Shown here: positions 37,525-49,453 of the stretch, piece by piece
How positions within the stretch are numbered: the first letter of the stretch is position 1
Layout of the letters: every line of letters begins with the position of its first letter
Assembly: GCA_016432725.1 (NCBI GenBank)
Contig: JACJDG010000003.1
Location: forward strand, 5,672,001-5,736,000
Length of the DNA stretch: 64,000 nucleotides
Direction of reading: 5' to 3'
DNA from: Streptomyces sp. DHE7-1
Lineage (GTDB): Bacteria; Actinomycetota; Actinomycetes; Streptomycetales; Streptomycetaceae
The notes under the pieces: generated by a model
Seen by the model: the letters and a program-made list of their open reading frames with translations, nothing else
What the model was told of the DNA's origin: nothing
The model's database searches: none
Program-made: the position numbers and the translations under genes

Positions 37525-37977
37525 ATGCGCGCGAAGATCACCTACCTCGTCACGGCCGCCGTCCTGGTCTTCTACTTCGTCCTGGTCGGCAGCCGCGGCG
37601 TGATGCTCATCCAGACCGGCACCCTCCTGACCGTCACCTTCGGCGTGGCGGTGCTGATCCTGCCGGTCATCGGCCTGTGGTTCCTGTGGAAGAACACCCA
37701 GTTCGTCCGCAGGGCCAACCAGCTCGCCGCCGAACTCGAGGCCGAGGGCGGCCTGCCCGTCGACGAGCTGCGGCGCACCCCGAGCGGCCGCATCGACCGC
37801 GACTCGGCGGACGAGGTGTTCGCCCGGCGCAAGGCCGAGACCGAGGACGCCCCGGACGACTGGCGCAGCTGGTTCCGGCTCGCCGTCGCCTACCACGACG
37901 CCCGGGACACCCCGCGCGCCCGCAAGGCGATGCAGCGGGCCATCGCCCTGCACGACGGCAGGCCCGTCCAGGTCTGA
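37525..37977 (+). CDS. Small membrane protein with C-terminal TPR-like helix pair
   Basis: 150 residues. Two TM helices (about residues 6-26 and 32-55) are followed by a charged cytoplasmic domain. That domain ends in WFRLAVAYHDARDTPRARKAMQRAIAL, which has the pattern of one tetratricopeptide unit. It lies 13 bases after dapB and before a strong terminator, so it is the last gene of that operon. Conserved in Streptomyces next to dapB from memory; function unknown. Confidence 0.8.
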   Translation: MRAKITYLVTAAVLVFYFVLVGSRGVMLIQTGTLLTVTFGVAVLILPVIGLWFLWKNTQFVRRANQLAAELEAEGGLPVDELRRTPSGRIDRDSADEVFARRKAETEDAPDDWRSWFRLAVAYHDARDTPRARKAMQRAIALHDGRPVQV

Positions 37978-38005
37978 GCCGGCCGGGACGGCACAGCCCG
38001 CACGA

Positions 38006-38046
38006 CGAAGGGGCCGGACCGCGGTACACGCGGTCCGGCCCCTTCG
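38006..38046. terminator. Terminator after the dapB operon
   Basis: 18-bp perfect stem (CGAAGGGGCCGGACCGCG and its complement) with a 5-base loop, between convergent genes. Symmetric enough to act in both directions. Confidence 0.9.
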
Positions 38047-38063
38047 GCATCATCCGGCGCCGG

Positions 38064-38618
38064 TCAGCCGCGTCCGTACTCCGCGGCCCACGCCTCCACC
38101 GTGTCCGCCGCCCGGTCGAAGGCCGCGGGCCGGTGCAGGAAGTCCAGCGAGTGCGTGGTCAGCAGCGGTGGCGTGTCCTCGACGGCCCGGTCCTTGCGCA
38201 CGAGCGTCAGGGCCTGCCCCTGCACGGTGCGCGGCAGCCCCAGCCAGCGCACCGGCTGCTGAGCGGTCCGGACCGCGATCACCCGCTGCCAGGGCACGGT
38301 ACGCGTCACCAGGAAGCCCACCTGGCGCAGCCCGCGCGCGCTCACCCACACGCCCATGCGCAGCACGCGCAGCGCGGAGGCGATGACGGCCAGCGCCAGG
38401 GTGAGGACGAGGCCCGCGGCGGACACCGAGTCCGTCAGGACGATGAGGACCGCCCCGAACAGCACGAACGAGGAGAGCAGGAGTCCCAGGGCGGCACCGC
38501 CCACCCGCCACGGCCCGGGCCGGTACGGCCGCCGCCAGCGGTCCCGGTCGTCGTAGGGCAACGGGCTCTCGGAAGCCGCGTCGAAGGAGCGATCGGCCGT
38601 CAGGAAGGGCAGGGGCAC
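38064..38618 (-). CDS. Membrane protein with PH-like (bacterial pleckstrin-type) domain
   Basis: 184 residues. Acidic/basic N-terminus, two adjacent TM helices (about residues 40-60 and 66-85), then a beta-rich domain (VWVSARGLRQVGFLVTRTVPWQRVIAV) typical of PH-like membrane proteins in actinomycetes. It ends with a short helix (FDRAADTVEAWAAEYG). It stands alone, converging on the dapB operon. Function unknown. Confidence 0.75.
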   Translation of the reverse strand: MPLPFLTADRSFDAASESPLPYDDRDRWRRPYRPGPWRVGGAALGLLLSSFVLFGAVLIVLTDSVSAAGLVLTLALAVIASALRVLRMGVWVSARGLRQVGFLVTRTVPWQRVIAVRTAQQPVRWLGLPRTVQGQALTLVRKDRAVEDTPPLLTTHSLDFLHRPAAFDRAADTVEAWAAEYGRG

Positions 38619-38708
38619 GGCTGGTCCTCACTCGATCCTCGCTGGGGCTGTGCCCGGTGAGGCTATCCGGCGCGGTTCCCGCCCACCACCCGTGGGCCGC
38701 CGGAAGGG

Positions 38709-38981
38709 TCAGTGCCCCTGGGCGTGCCCCGGCGAGGCCTGGGACTGCTGGGCCGGCGTACTGGACGGCGTGGACAGCGCCGGCATCCCGATGACCAGGG
38801 CACCGACGAGCCCCGCGACGAGGGTCAGGCCCAGCAGCCAGCGTCCGGCCACCTCGCCGAACGACGCCCGCTCACGGGGCGGCGGAGCGACGTTGCTGCG
38901 GAACCTGTCCGCCTCGGCCAGGAAGGCGAAGGGCACGTGCTCACCGGGGGTACCTCCCGGCGGTTGCTGGGGGCGGAACAT
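38709..38981 (-). CDS. Small single-pass membrane protein
   Basis: 90 residues from the ATG at 38981 (RBS GAAAGGAG). A Pro-rich cytoplasmic N-terminus (MFRPQQPPGGTPGEH) leads to one TM helix (WLLGLTLVAGLVGALVIGM) and a short Ser/Pro/His-rich tail ending GHAQGH. It is divergent from thyX. I do not recognise it. Confidence 0.65.
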   Translation of the reverse strand: MFRPQQPPGGTPGEHVPFAFLAEADRFRSNVAPPPRERASFGEVAGRWLLGLTLVAGLVGALVIGMPALSTPSSTPAQQSQASPGHAQGH

Positions 38982-39154
38982 CGCGGGTTCAGCTCCTTTC
39001 GGGGTCGAACGATCAGGCCTCACCGGTACAGACGCCCGAGTGGCACGAAAGGTGCCCATGTCCGGAGAAATGCGTGGCAAGGTCACTGTCCGGGACTGTC
39101 AGGGGTGCCCCGTACAGTGGGCGCGAACCTCAAGAAGTGATGGGAAGGACCCCC

Positions 39155-39883
39155 GTGACCACCCCCGAGTCGCTCACTTTCCGCAGCGATGTCACCGTCG
39201 AGCTGGTGAAGTCCAGTGCGTCGGACGCCGACGTCCTCTTCGCCGCCCGCGTCTCCACTGTCGGCGAGCAGTCGCTGGACGAGCTGAAGAAGGACCCGGA
39301 GCGCTCCAAGGGCCTGATCAACTACCTGATGCGCGACCGGCACGGCAGCCCGTTCGAGCACAACTCGATGACCTTCTTCATCAGCGCCCCGATCTTCGTC
39401 TTCCGCGAGTTCATGCGGCACCGGGTCGGCTGGTCCTACAACGAGGAGTCGGGCCGCTACCGGGAGCTCCAGCCGGTCTTCTACGTCCCCGGCGAGGACC
39501 GCAAGCTGGTCCAGGAGGGCCGCCCGGGCAAGTACGTCTTCGTCGAGGGCACCCAGGCCCAGCAGGAGGCCGTACGCAGCACGCTCGAGGAGTCCTACGA
39601 GCAGGCGTACGCGGCGTACCAGAAGCTCCTCGCCGAGGGCGTCGCCCGCGAGGTGGCCCGCGCCGCCCTTCCCGTCGGCCTGTTCTCCTCGATGTACGCC
39701 ACCTGCAACGCCCGGTCCCTGATGCACTTCCTCGGCCTGCGCACCCAGCACGAACTGGCCAAGGTGCCGTCCTTCCCGCAGCGGGAGATCGAGATGGTGG
39801 GCGAGCGGATGGAGGCGGAATGGGCCAAGCTCATGCCGCTCACATATGCCGCCTTCAACGCGAACGGCCGTGTGGCTCCGTGA
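39155..39883 (+). CDS. thyX: Flavin-dependent thymidylate synthase
   Basis: Makes dTMP from dUMP using methylenetetrahydrofolate, NADPH and FAD. 242 residues from the GTG at 39155 (RBS GGAAGGA). The ThyX signature is present as RHRVGWSYNEESGRY (spacing one residue longer than the textbook RHR-x7-S), preceded by FREFMRHR. LFSSMYATCNARSLMHFL and the conserved HELAKVPSFPQREIE region also fit. The next biosynthetic gene is dapA, with its own promoter between. Confidence 0.96.
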   Translation: MTTPESLTFRSDVTVELVKSSASDADVLFAARVSTVGEQSLDELKKDPERSKGLINYLMRDRHGSPFEHNSMTFFISAPIFVFREFMRHRVGWSYNEESGRYRELQPVFYVPGEDRKLVQEGRPGKYVFVEGTQAQQEAVRSTLEESYEQAYAAYQKLLAEGVAREVARAALPVGLFSSMYATCNARSLMHFLGLRTQHELAKVPSFPQREIEMVGERMEAEWAKLMPLTYAAFNANGRVAP

Positions 39884-39942
39884 CGAAGCCCTGTTCCTCC
39901 ACGCGGAACGGATGTACGGATCAGCCGGGCGAAGTGTCCGTA

Positions 39943-39972
39943 TTGCGGCATTCCGAGAAGTTCATCTAGCCT
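39943..39972 (+). promoter_or_regulatory. Candidate dapA promoter
   Basis: TTGCGG (39943-39948), 18-base spacer, TAGCCT (39967-39972). Transcription would begin about 115 bases before the dapA ATG, just upstream of the hairpin at 39984. Confidence 0.45.
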
Positions 39973-39983
39973 GATCAAACGGA

Positions 39984-40021
39984 CCCGGCACTGCTTGAAC
40001 CCCCGAGCAGGCAGTGCCGGG
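39984..40021 (+). terminator. Hairpin between thyX and dapA
   Basis: Perfect 11-bp stem (CCCGGCACTGC / GCAGTGCCGGG) with a 16-base loop, about 100 bases after thyX. It can end thyX transcripts. If the promoter at 39943 is real, it also lies in the dapA leader. Confidence 0.65.
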
Positions 40022-40094
40022 CTCCATATTTGTCCTGACTTACCCGGCCCCCCAAGGGCAGACCACGCCTGGAGCACCGAGTAGCGTGTTACCC

Positions 40095-40992
40095 ATGGCT
40101 CCGACCTCGACTCCGCAGACCCCTTCGGGCGGGTCCTCACCGCCATGGTCACGCCCTTCACGGCGGACGGCGCACTCGACCTCGACGGCGCGCAGCGGCT
40201 CGCCGCCCACCTGGTGGACGCAGGCAACGACGGCCTGATCATCAACGGGACCACCGGCGAGTCCCCCACCACCAGTAATGCGGAGAAATCGGATCTCGTA
40301 CGAGCCGTGGTGGAGGCGGTCGGCGACCGCGCCCACGTCGTGGCCGGAGTCGGCACCAACGACACCCGCCACAGCATCGAACTGGCCCGCGAGGCGGAGC
40401 GCGCCGGCGCGCACGGCCTGCTGGTCGTGACGCCGTACTACAACAAGCCCCTCAGGAGGGCCTGTACCGGCACTTCACCACCATCGCGGACACCACCGGG
40501 CTGCCGGTCATGCTCTACGACATCCCCGGCCGCAGCGGTGTCCCGATCAACACCGAGACCCTGGTCCGCCTGGCCGAGCACCCGAGGATCGTCGCCAACA
40601 AGGACGCCAAGGGCGACCTCGGCCGCGCCGGCTGGGCCATCGCACAGTCCGGCCTCGCCTGGTACTCCGGTGACGACATGCTGAACCTGCCGCTGCTCTC
40701 CGTGGGCGCGGTCGGCTTCGTCTCGGTCGTCGGCCACGTCGTCACCCCCGACCTGCGCGCCCTCGTCGACGCGTACACCTCGGGCGACGTCGTCAAGGCC
40801 ACGGAGATCCACCAGAAGCTGCTCCCGGTCTACACCGGAATGTTCCGTACCCAGGGCGTCATGACCACCAAGGCCGCACTCGCCCTCCAGGGGCTGCCCG
40901 CGGGACCCCTGCGCGCCCCCATGGTGGAGTGCTCACCCGAGGAGATCGCCCAGCTCAAGATCGATCTTGCCGCCGGCGGGGTACAGCTCTGA
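40095..40992 (+). CDS. dapA: 4-hydroxy-tetrahydrodipicolinate synthase (two apparent frameshifts)
   Basis: First committed enzyme of diaminopimelate/lysine synthesis: condenses pyruvate with aspartate semialdehyde. Corrected length 299 residues. Visible motifs are NGTTGESPT, GVGTNDT, the Tyr motif VTPYYNKP, YDIPGRSG and the Schiff-base Lys in VANKDAKGD. The frame breaks at C run 40120-40123 (MAPTSTPQTP to FGRVLTAMVTPF) and at 40448-40451 (NKP to QEGLYRHFTTIAD). One C added at each gives a normal DapA. Diaminopimelate is a cell-wall component, so a functional copy is expected. RNase J follows 155 bases later. Confidence 0.96.
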
Positions 40993-41097
40993 CAACAGAC
41001 TTGGCACCACCCGAGCTTCACAACTGAATCGACAACCGAACAGCGGGGCACCGGTGCCCGCACCCCACAACGACAACTGCTTCTGCACGAACGTCAT

Positions 41098-41130
41098 GCG
41101 CGCCACGTGCCCGACCGGTACGTGGCGCGC
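41098..41130 (+). promoter_or_regulatory. Perfect hairpin in the RNase J leader
   Basis: 11-bp perfect inverted repeat (GCGCGCCACGT / ACGTGGCGCGC) with an 11-base loop, ending about 6 bases before the RNase J Shine-Dalgarno sequence. It may be a dapA terminator, a translational control element, or both. Confidence 0.6.
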
Positions 41131-41147
41131 GTGGTGAGGAGAGTCTT

Positions 41148-42833
41148 TTGAGTCATCCGCATCCTGAACTCGGACCGCCCCCGTCGCTCCCCGAGGGCGG
41201 CCTGCGTGTCACCCCGCTCGGCGGTCTCGGCGAGATCGGCCGCAACATGACGGTCTTCGAATACGGCGGCCGCCTGCTGATCGTCGACTGCGGAGTGCTC
41301 TTCCCCGAGGAGGAGCAGCCCGGAATCGACCTGATCCTTCCGGACTTCTCGTCCATCCGGGACCGCCTCGACGACATCGAGGGCATCGTCCTCACCCATG
41401 GCCACGAGGACCACATCGGCGGCGTCCCCTTCCTGCTCCGCGAGAAGCCGGACATCCCGCTGATCGGCTCCAAGCTGACCCTCGCGCTCATCGAGGCCAA
41501 GCTCCAGGAGCACCGGATCCGCCCGTACACCCTGGAGGTGGCGGAGGGGAACCGCGAGCGCATCGGCCCCTTCGACTGCGAGTTCATCGCGGTCAACCAC
41601 TCCATCCCGGACGCCCTGGCGGTCGCCATCCGCACTCCCGCCGGCATGGCGGTGCACACCGGCGACTTCAAGATGGACCAGCTTCCGCTGGACAGCCGCC
41701 TCACCGACCTGCACGCGTTCGCCCGGCTCAGCGAGGAGGGCATCGACCTCCTGCTCGCCGACTCGACGAACGCCGAGGTGCCCGGCTTCGTCCCGCCCGA
41801 GCGCGAGATCTCCAACGTCCTGCGCCAGGTCTTCGCCGGAGCCCGCAAGCGGATCATCGTGGCGAGCTTCGCCAGCCACGTCCACCGCATCCAGCAGATC
41901 CTGGACGCGGCCCACGAGTACGGCCGCCGGGTCGCCTTCGTCGGCCGCTCGATGGTCCGCAACATGGGCATCGCCCGCGACCTCGGCTACCTCAAGGTCC
42001 CGCCGGGCCTGGTCGTGGACGTCAAGACCCTCGACGACCTTCCGGACCACGAGGTGGTCCTGGTCTGCACGGGCTCCCAGGGCGAGCCGATGGCCGCGCT
42101 GTCCCGGATGGCCAACCGCGACCACCAGATCCGGATCGTCCCGGGCGATACGGTGATCCTGGCGTCGTCCCTCATCCCGGGCAACGAGAACGCGGTCTAC
42201 CGCGTGATCAACGGGCTGACCCGCTGGGGCGCCCACGTCGTGCACAAGGGCAACGCCAAGGTGCACGTCTCGGGCCACGCGTCCGCGGGCGAGCTGCTGT
42301 ACTTCTACAACATCTGCCGCCCGAAGAACCTGATGCCGGTGCACGGCGAATGGCGCCACCTGCGCGCCAACGCCGAGCTGGGCGCGAAGACCGGCGTCCC
42401 GCACGACCGGATCGTCATCGCCGAGGACGGCGTGGTCGTCGACCTGGTCGAGGGCAAGGCCCGGATCTCCGGCAAGGTGCAGGCCGGGTACGTGTACGTC
42501 GACGGCCTCTCCGTGGGCGACGTGGGCGAGTCGGCCCTGAAGGACCGCAAGATCCTCGGTGACGAGGGCATCATCTCGGTCTTCGTGGTGGTGGACTCGT
42601 CCACCGGCAAGATCACCGGTGGCCCGCACATCCAGGCCCGTGGTTCCGGCATCGAGGACTCGGCCTTCACGGGTGTCGTCCCGAAGATCAACGAGGTCCT
42701 GGAGCGCTCCGCCCAGGACGGCGTCGTGGAGCCGCACCAGCTGCAGCAACTGATCCGGCGCACCCTGGGCAAGTGGGTCTCGGACACCTATCGCCGCAGG
42801 CCGATGATCCTCCCGGTGGTCGTGGAGGTCTGA
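41148..42833 (+). CDS. rnj: Ribonuclease J
   Basis: Metallo-beta-lactamase/beta-CASP nuclease with 5-prime exo- and endonuclease activity, the main 5-prime decay enzyme in actinomycetes. 561 residues. Zinc motif HGHEDH (residues 84-89), further ligands in NHSIPDALA and HTGDFKMDQ, beta-CASP motifs FASHVHRIQQI, GSQGEPMAAL and VSGHAS, then a C-terminal domain after MPVHGEWRHLRANAELG. Start codon TTG at 41148 behind AGGAG with 6-base spacing; no better start lies nearby. It is followed by a strong terminator and then the rRNA operon. Confidence 0.95.
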   Translation: MSHPHPELGPPPSLPEGGLRVTPLGGLGEIGRNMTVFEYGGRLLIVDCGVLFPEEEQPGIDLILPDFSSIRDRLDDIEGIVLTHGHEDHIGGVPFLLREKPDIPLIGSKLTLALIEAKLQEHRIRPYTLEVAEGNRERIGPFDCEFIAVNHSIPDALAVAIRTPAGMAVHTGDFKMDQLPLDSRLTDLHAFARLSEEGIDLLLADSTNAEVPGFVPPEREISNVLRQVFAGARKRIIVASFASHVHRIQQILDAAHEYGRRVAFVGRSMVRNMGIARDLGYLKVPPGLVVDVKTLDDLPDHEVVLVCTGSQGEPMAALSRMANRDHQIRIVPGDTVILASSLIPGNENAVYRVINGLTRWGAHVVHKGNAKVHVSGHASAGELLYFYNICRPKNLMPVHGEWRHLRANAELGAKTGVPHDRIVIAEDGVVVDLVEGKARISGKVQAGYVYVDGLSVGDVGESALKDRKILGDEGIISVFVVVDSSTGKITGGPHIQARGSGIEDSAFTGVVPKINEVLERSAQDGVVEPHQLQQLIRRTLGKWVSDTYRRRPMILPVVVEV

Positions 42834-42853
42834 CACGCCGGCTGCGTGAACTA

Positions 42854-42893
42854 GGAGCGGGCCGCCTCGATTTGCATCGGGGCGGCCCGCTCC
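42854..42893 (+). terminator. Terminator after RNase J gene
   Basis: 13-bp stem (GGAGCGGGCCGCC / GGCGGCCCGCTCC) with a 14-base loop, 20 bases after the stop. Confidence 0.9.
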
Positions 42894-43327
42894 AGTACGT
42901 TTACGGCTCCGCCCGAGCGGGAACCCCCCAGAGCTTCATGCGCTGGATCAGGGTTGCCCCGGATCGGGTGGGAAATCCGGCTCAGAACTTCTGATAAAGT
43001 CGGAACCGCCGGAAAGGGAAACGCGAAAGCGGGAACCTGGAAAGCACCGAGGAAATCGGGTCGAGAAAAGATCTGATAGAGTCGGAAACGCAAGAACGAA
43101 GGGAAGCGCCCGGAGGAAAGCCCGCGAGGGTGAGTACAAAGGAAGCGACCGTTCCTTGAGAACTCAACAGCGTGCCAAAAATCAACGCCAGATATGTTGA
43201 TACCCCGTCTCCAGCATCTGCTGGGACGAGGTTCCTTTGAAATAACACAGCGAGGACGCTGTGTGCGAGGGGATTATTCCTCCTCTCGCACCGCTCTCGT
43301 GGTGTTCATCCCGATTACGGGAAAACA
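42894..43327 (+). promoter_or_regulatory. rRNA operon promoter and leader region
   Basis: 434 bases without a gene. Two similar promoter-like blocks occur: CTGATAAAGTCGGAA (TAAAGT at 42995-43000) and CTGATAGAGTCGGAA (TAGAGT at 43077-43082). They are 82 bases apart and share flanking sequence, as in multi-promoter Streptomyces rrn operons. The -35 boxes are weak. The leader contains TTGAGAACTCAACAG (43156-43170); a close copy appears in the 16S-23S spacer, which suggests a processing or antitermination element. Confidence 0.65.
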
Positions 43328-48279
<4,952 letters not shown>

Positions 48280-48362
48280 AGTTGCTCGCGTCCACTGTGT
48301 TGGTTCTGAAACCACGAACAGCCCCACGTTGCCACAGCGTGGACGGTTGTCAGTTTCATAGT

Positions 48363-48481
48363 GTTTCGGTGGTCATAGCGTGAGGGAAACGCCCGGTTAC
48401 ATTCCGAACCCGGAAGCTAAGCCTCACAGCGCCGATGGTACTGCAGGGGGACCCTGTGGGAGAGTAGGACGCCGCCGAACA
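48363..48481 (+). rRNA. rrf: 5S ribosomal RNA
   Basis: Starts GTTTCGGTGGTCATAGCG and ends GACGCCGCCGAACA. The 5-prime and 3-prime ends pair (GTTTCGGTGG with CCGCCGAAC). It reads as 119 bases, one short of the 120 I expect for the genus; the G run near 48446 may be undercalled, like other runs in this window. Confidence 0.95.
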
Positions 48482-48488
48482 ATTTTTG

Positions 48489-48533
48489 AAAGGGTTGGAT
48501 CCCGAACTTCGGTTCGGGGTCCAACCCTTTTTT
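48489..48533 (+). terminator. rRNA operon terminator with UUCG loop
   Basis: Long stem (AAAGGGTTGGATCCCGAAC with its complement) capped by TTCG and followed by a run of six T. A classical intrinsic terminator, right after 5S. Confidence 0.95.
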
Positions 48534-48579
48534 GTTGTGCGTAACTTCGAGTTCACGTTGCACGCTCAGCATCGGAGCC

Positions 48580-49257
48580 ATGGGTACTGCTGCAATGCTC
48601 AGGGCGGCCGGCGTAGGAGCCGGTGACGAGGTCGTCGTGCCGGCCTTCGGGAACGTCGAAGTGGCCGAGGCCGTCACCCGGGCGGGTGCGCTGCCGGTGT
48701 TCGCCGACATAGATCCGGCCGACTACTGCCTCGACCCGTCAGCGGTGGAGGCGGTCATAACTCCACGCACGGCGAGCGTAGTTGTCGTGCACCGCTTCGG
48801 ACGGCGCGCGGACATCGCGCGGTTGCACGAGCTGGGCCGGCTGCACGGGCTGCTCGTGCTGGAGCAGGGGGAGTCCGAGGCGCCTTACGACGAGCTGGCG
48901 CAGCGCAGGGAGCGGGCCGCCTACCTCGACGCCAAGTTGAAGGGCGTGCGCATCCCGGACGGTGGTCCCGGGCACACCTACCAGCAGTACGTGGTGCGGG
49001 TGCCGGGCAACGGTCGGCCGGACCGCGACGTCTTCGCCCGTGCCCTGCGGGCCAAGGGAATCGACTGCCGTGTCCCCGTGAAGACTCCCGTGCACCGGCT
49101 CCCGGAGTTCCGGCGCTGTGTCACGCTGCCCGAGACCGAGCGGGCCGCGGACGAGACACTCGCCCTGCCGGTGGACGCCTCGCTCACCAAGCGGGAGATG
49201 CAGCGGACCGTCTCCGCCTGTAACGCGCTGGGAGGACTCCTTCAGCCCGCCTTCTGA
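48580..49257 (+). CDS. DegT/DnrJ/EryC1-type aminotransferase, internally shortened
   Basis: 225 residues from the ATG at 48580; longer readings run back into the rrn terminator. The N-terminal part matches the PLP-binding half of the sugar aminotransferase family (AAMLRAAGVGAGDEVVVPAFG, VFADIDP, TASVVVVHRFGRRADIARLHELGRLHG). The C-terminal part matches its end (YQQYVVRVPG, RALRAKGIDCRVPVKTPVH, LALPVDASLTKREM). The central stretch that normally holds the Schiff-base Lys is missing: LLVLEQGESEAPYDELAQRRE joins the halves directly. Family members are usually about 370 residues. It is probably inactive as an aminotransferase, yet the frame is open. Confidence 0.7.
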   Translation: MGTAAMLRAAGVGAGDEVVVPAFGNVEVAEAVTRAGALPVFADIDPADYCLDPSAVEAVITPRTASVVVVHRFGRRADIARLHELGRLHGLLVLEQGESEAPYDELAQRRERAAYLDAKLKGVRIPDGGPGHTYQQYVVRVPGNGRPDRDVFARALRAKGIDCRVPVKTPVHRLPEFRRCVTLPETERAADETLALPVDASLTKREMQRTVSACNALGGLLQPAF

Positions 49258-49341
49258 ACGTGCGCCGAACGAGTTTGGGGACTCGGGCCTGTTCAGGGTA
49301 TGGTTTTCTTGTTGCCGCGAGGGAATCCTCGAAAGCGACAG

Positions 49342-49414
49342 GCCCCTATAGCTCAGTCGGTAGAGCGTCTCCATGGTAAGGAGAAGGTCAACGGTTCGAT
49401 TCCGTTTGGGGGCT
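49342..49414 (+). tRNA. tRNA-Thr (anticodon GGT)
   Basis: 73 bases. Acceptor GCCCCTA pairs with TGGGGGC. D-arm GCTCAGTCGGTAGAGC, anticodon stem TCTCC/GGAGA with loop ATGGTAA (anticodon GGT, reads ACC), and T-arm GGTTCGATTCC. CCA is not encoded. It lies alone between the aminotransferase remnant and the convergent phosphatase gene. Confidence 0.97.
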
Positions 49415-49419
49415 CGGAC

Positions 49420-49453
49420 AGAAAGGCCCCGCCCATTCGGGCGGGGCCTTTCT
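49420..49453. terminator. Terminator between tRNA-Thr and the phosphatase gene
   Basis: Perfect 15-bp stem (AGAAAGGCCCCGCCC and its complement) with loop ATTC, right after the tRNA and abutting the stop of the convergent gene. Likely bidirectional. Confidence 0.9.

Noticed and set aside
49342..49414. tRNA-Thr as an integration site for a mobile element
   Set aside because: No integrase gene, direct repeat of the tRNA end or foreign cargo is present on either side.
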